DNA of 64,000 bases from Anaeramoeba flamelloides (Eukaryota > Metamonada > Anaeramoebidae), in contig JANTQA010000072.1 of the NCBI GenBank assembly GCA_027625915.1, positions 744,001 to 808,000 of the forward strand. The letters are read 5' to 3'. Below the pieces are notes generated by a model, which was not told the origin of the DNA, did not search any database, and was given only the letters and a program-made list of their open reading frames with translations. Positions 60,843-64,000 of this stretch are shown here, one piece after another (position 1 is the first letter of the stretch; each line of letters starts with the position of its first letter). Made by a program: the position numbers and the translations under genes.

Positions 60843-61650
60843 TTTTGAAACACATGATTATCAAGTCTTGATGGATAATTGTTGAAACATTAAATTTGGG
60901 ATGCCAAGATTATGAAAAAATTATGTTAATGTTTTATTGGACTAAATTCAAAAAGGTAAACAATTAAATCAAAATTAAAACGTGTTATTTCAAGAAAGAA
61001 ACACAAATTAACAACCTTTTTTTAACAACCCCTTTCTTTATTTTAATAGATGAACATAAGTATACTGACAGTTATCATCTATTAAATACAATACTAAAAG
61101 AGAGAATTAACAGCAAAAGGGTATTGTAGTATAATTGTTTTTTTTTTGTTGATGAAAATCATATAACAAAAAAAAAAAATACAGATTCCCAATTCCAAAA
61201 ATATAATATAAAAATTTGGTTAATAACCTATCAAATACACAAAAATTCTAATAAAAAAATAAAAAAAGAAAGAAAGAAAGAACACCCCTCCTAAAATATC
61301 ATGATAAAAAAAAGAAAATTCGCTTGATATTTTATATACCCAAATACCTAATTTATTCTATTTACAAAAAAATATTTTCTTTTTTTTCTTTTTCTTATTT
61401 AACAAATGAGTTTTTAAATTTATCTGATTTGTCCTTAGAATTTTTGCAATTTAATAAATAAAAAAGAAAATTTATGGAATTTCCAGTTTATTTATCAAAT
61501 TAAAAAAAAACCTAGGGACATGATGGTACTCCCCGAATTCCTAAAATTTTATTTATAAATTTTTTTAAAAGACTGAAATATAAATTATAATCCACAGGGC
61601 TAATAAATATGATGGATCTCTTTTATTAATAATATCAAAAATAGTTATAA

Positions 61651-61849
61651 TACAGTCAGTTCCACTTTTAAGGAACAAACTATCAACGAAATTAAAGGTA
61701 CAATAAAAATCTCAAATTAAGACACAAAATTCAGATTCTAGTTAAATAACTTTATAGAAAAAAATTACAAATTATTTACCTTAATTTGAGTTTTTTATGT
61801 ACCTAAAATTTCTTTGCAAGTTTGTGCCTTAAAAGTGGAACCGACTGTA
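61651..61849. mobile_element. Family-1 TA-flanked MITE, ~200 bp
   Basis: The left end is TACAGTCAGTTCCACTTTTA and the right end AAGTGGAACCGACTGTA. The inner arms ATCTCAAATTAAG / CTTAATTTGAG also pair, so nearly the whole element can fold. Confidence 0.88.
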
Positions 61850-62339
61850 TTTATTTTTATAATATTAGAAATATTATTTTTTTTTACAATTCAGATATCC
61901 AGTTTTTACTATTATTTTCATAGGCTGAACAAAACCATAGAAAATGATGTAAGCCTTCAATTGTATCTAATTTTTTTGACTTTTTACATAATTTACAGTA
62001 TTTTGATTTGCCCTTGTTCATAGAATTAATATATCTATTTAAATATTTTTTTTTTATATCTGAGTTTTAAAATTGAAGTAGAACCTTTCCTTTTTAAATA
62101 ACTTTTATTGCTAGTCTTTCCAAAATATTAAAGAATTGAGTAAAATCGTAAATTTTTCTCAATTATTTTGAATAGCGGAAAACCTAACCACATTTCCAAT
62201 TGTGGTTGTTATCAAGTTGTTTAATTAAGTATTTATCAAGTTCAATTTCTAATTCTTTTACATTGTTTGATTACTAGTTAATTCATTCTAATTTCTGTTC
62301 TCTGACTTTAATATTTTTAACGAAACTAGATTTCAAATT

Positions 62340-62596
62340 TTTAGACCCACTTTATAATGTCAATGGAAGTTCTTTTGAGGGTTTATCCCAATATTCTTAT
62401 CAAAAAAGAATTTTTCAAATTTTTTAATCAAGAATCATTTTTTCTAATTTTGCAAATTTTTGTTTTACTTTTTAAATTTTGATTTGCAGTTTTAAAATTT
62501 TGTTTTTCAATTGTTTTTCTTTTTCTTTTTCTTTTTTCTTTTTTCTTTTATTTCTTTTTTTTTCCAAAAATTTTTGTATTTTTTTTTTTGTTAAAG

Positions 62597-62632
<36 letters not shown>

Positions 62633-62835
62633 TCTTCGAAAAGACTAATAATCATAAAGATAATTTAGACTTTTAAATACTTTTTCATATTAATTTATTA
62701 TTTATAAAAATTCTTGTTGATAACTTTTTTCAGTGAAAGTTCATTAATAAAAAAAAGTTAATGCACTATTCAAAAATTATAATAAATTTTTTTCAGTTTT
62801 TATTTTTTTTTAATTTTTAAAATATCAGGTTTTTC
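62340..62835 (-). repeat. Dispersed repeat R, copy 3 (reversed)
   Basis: The reverse complement of the right and central parts of 28808-29495: CTTTATAATGTCAATGGAAG, then AATATTCTTATCAAAAAA, a T/C-rich tract, CTTTTTTCAGTGAAAGTTCA and AAAATATCAGGTTTTT. The outer left edge of the repeat is missing here. Confidence 0.72.
62598..62629. repeat. (TA)n microsatellite
   Basis: A pure AT alternation inserted in the low-complexity tract of repeat R copy 3. Confidence 0.94.
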
Positions 62836-62849
62836 TATAATTAGAACGA

Positions 62850-63415
62850 TTTAAGGTTTACAATTCCTGAAATTTTAAAAAAAGATTATCTTGTGTCGTT
62901 TGTTACCACTTGTTAATTTGGTTCTAAGCTGATCGATCTTGTACTTGGTATTGATTTTAATAGTGTTTAAAAATGGCACTTTTTTTACAATTTATTTTTT
63001 TTTTTTTCCGAAATCCTAATTGAAGTTATTAAGATTCATGGGCTGGAACTTATGTTATAAAAAAATGTGGTTTGTAGGCTGTTGTTTGAAATTTTAAATT
63101 AAGTTTTGGTTTTGTTAATTTCTTTTAAAAAATTTTATTTTTTCATTTGGTTAATTGACTAAAAAGTAAATCAAATTTTTCTTCTACAACCCAAAATTCA
63201 AAAGTTATTCTTGAACACCTATCAATCTATTAATCTTACACTCTTCAATTCGAATTTCGGAAAAAAAAAAATAAATTGTAAAAAAAGTGCCATTTTGAGC
63301 CACTATTAAAATCAATACCAAGTACAAGATCGATCAGCTAAATACCAAATTAGTAATTCACTGCACCCTACACCAGATAATCTTTTTTTCAAATTTCAGG
63401 GATTGTAAACCTTAA
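62850..63415. mobile_element. Large foldback element, 566 bp, ~180 bp arms
   Basis: The left arm (62850-63027) and right arm (63238-63415) are reverse complements at high identity. Shared blocks are TTAAGGTTTACAAT, GCTGATCGATCTTGTACTTG, GGTATTGATTTTAATAGTG and AATGGCACTTTTTTTACAAT. The spacer is ~210 bp with no ORF. Confidence 0.9.
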
Positions 63416-64000
63416 AAGTGAAGTACAAATCATATTTAAAAATTTTTCTTCTTTTGAATAATAATGAATATATATATATATATATTCATTTCAATTTATT
63501 ATTTCGTGTGAGTAATAATTTTTGGAATGGTATATTTCACGAAAATTTAAAAATTTTATTTTTGCAATTAGTTTTAAAAAAAAAATATTTTTTCTCAGTA
63601 CATAATCAATTTAATACAATTATATCAAATTAGTGGTATTTTTTACTCTCCATATTTGACAAAGTAAGTCTTTTTTTAATATTCTTTGAATAAAAAAAAT
63701 CATTTTAAAAAATGAAAAAAAAAAAATTTCCTCAAGATCTCAAAAAGAATAACCCATTGGTGGCGACTTTTACACAGTCACGGTGTTTAACTGTTGTTAT
63801 ATTTTACACTCACTTCTCAAAAAGAATTTTTGATAAAATTTACTAGAATTATTTTTTAGATTCGCTTTCACCTTAAAGTTTTTTTAATACTAGTAAAAAC
63901 AAATTATTATAATTAGATTTTTTTCCCAAAGTTTACTTTAGAAGGTAAATTAAATTTCTAAAAATATTATTTTTCATTGGTTTTGTGAAGACAATTGTGT
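63416..64000. other. Right edge, no gene recognised
   Basis: AT-rich sequence with a short TA run at about 63468-63485. A 43-codon plus-strand frame from 63712 (NNPLVATFTQSRC) is too short and unlike any family I know. Confidence 0.45.

Noticed and set aside
58709-63415. Long inverted repeats considered as ends of a Polinton or other virus-like element
   Set aside because: The elements are 0.2-1.8 kb with no capsid, polymerase, integrase or protease reading frames. Short non-autonomous DNA elements explain them.

Overview
This is an extremely AT-rich stretch of a eukaryotic nuclear genome. Evidence for this is spliced genes with GT-AG introns, a BTB/BACK protein with long Gln and Asn runs, a proteasome subunit, a Vti1 SNARE and an ER-membrane JKAMP protein. 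Seven genes stop at TAA and one at TGA, so the standard code fits. Style (Q/N and K/E runs, BTB proteins, swollen AT-rich introns) suggests a free-living amoeboid protist. An Anaeramoeba-like or amoebozoan host is my best guess, but the sequence does not prove it.

Layout from left to right: the last exon of PSMB4 (+, 921-1215), with the rest of the gene off the window; a BTB-BACK-glutamine-amidotransferase-like protein (-, 4513-6675); a membrane-anchored bZIP factor in three exons (-, 16325-11766); a JKAMP homologue in three exons (+, 20348-31147); a 1082-residue K/E- and S/E-rich low-complexity protein (-, 37907-34659); phosphomannose isomerase (+, 45166-46416); a Vti1-type SNARE in three exons (-, 51514-50456); and a tiny prenylated, G-gamma-like protein in two exons (-, 57206-56917). 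Most exon joins were fixed by matching reading phase across GT-AG borders.

Introns fall into two size classes. Vti1, the G-gamma-like gene and bZIP intron 1 have introns of 107-192 bp. The bZIP intron 2 (2797 bp) and the JKAMP introns (7606 and 2084 bp) are swollen by repeats. Everything between the genes is filled by short non-autonomous DNA elements: at least five inverted-repeat families, several flanked by TA, plus long foldback hairpins and a dispersed ~650 bp repeat. One 1032 bp element sits inside another at a duplicated TA, and sister copies show the empty site.

Functionally, PSMB4, JKAMP and the tethered bZIP all fit ER protein quality control, and Vti1 and phosphomannose isomerase serve the secretory pathway. 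They are on different strands and far apart, so I treat this as a coincidence worth a look, not an operon-like unit. The most notable objects are the tethered bZIP, whose leucine zipper is cut in register by the 2.8 kb intron, and the repeat-filled JKAMP gene.
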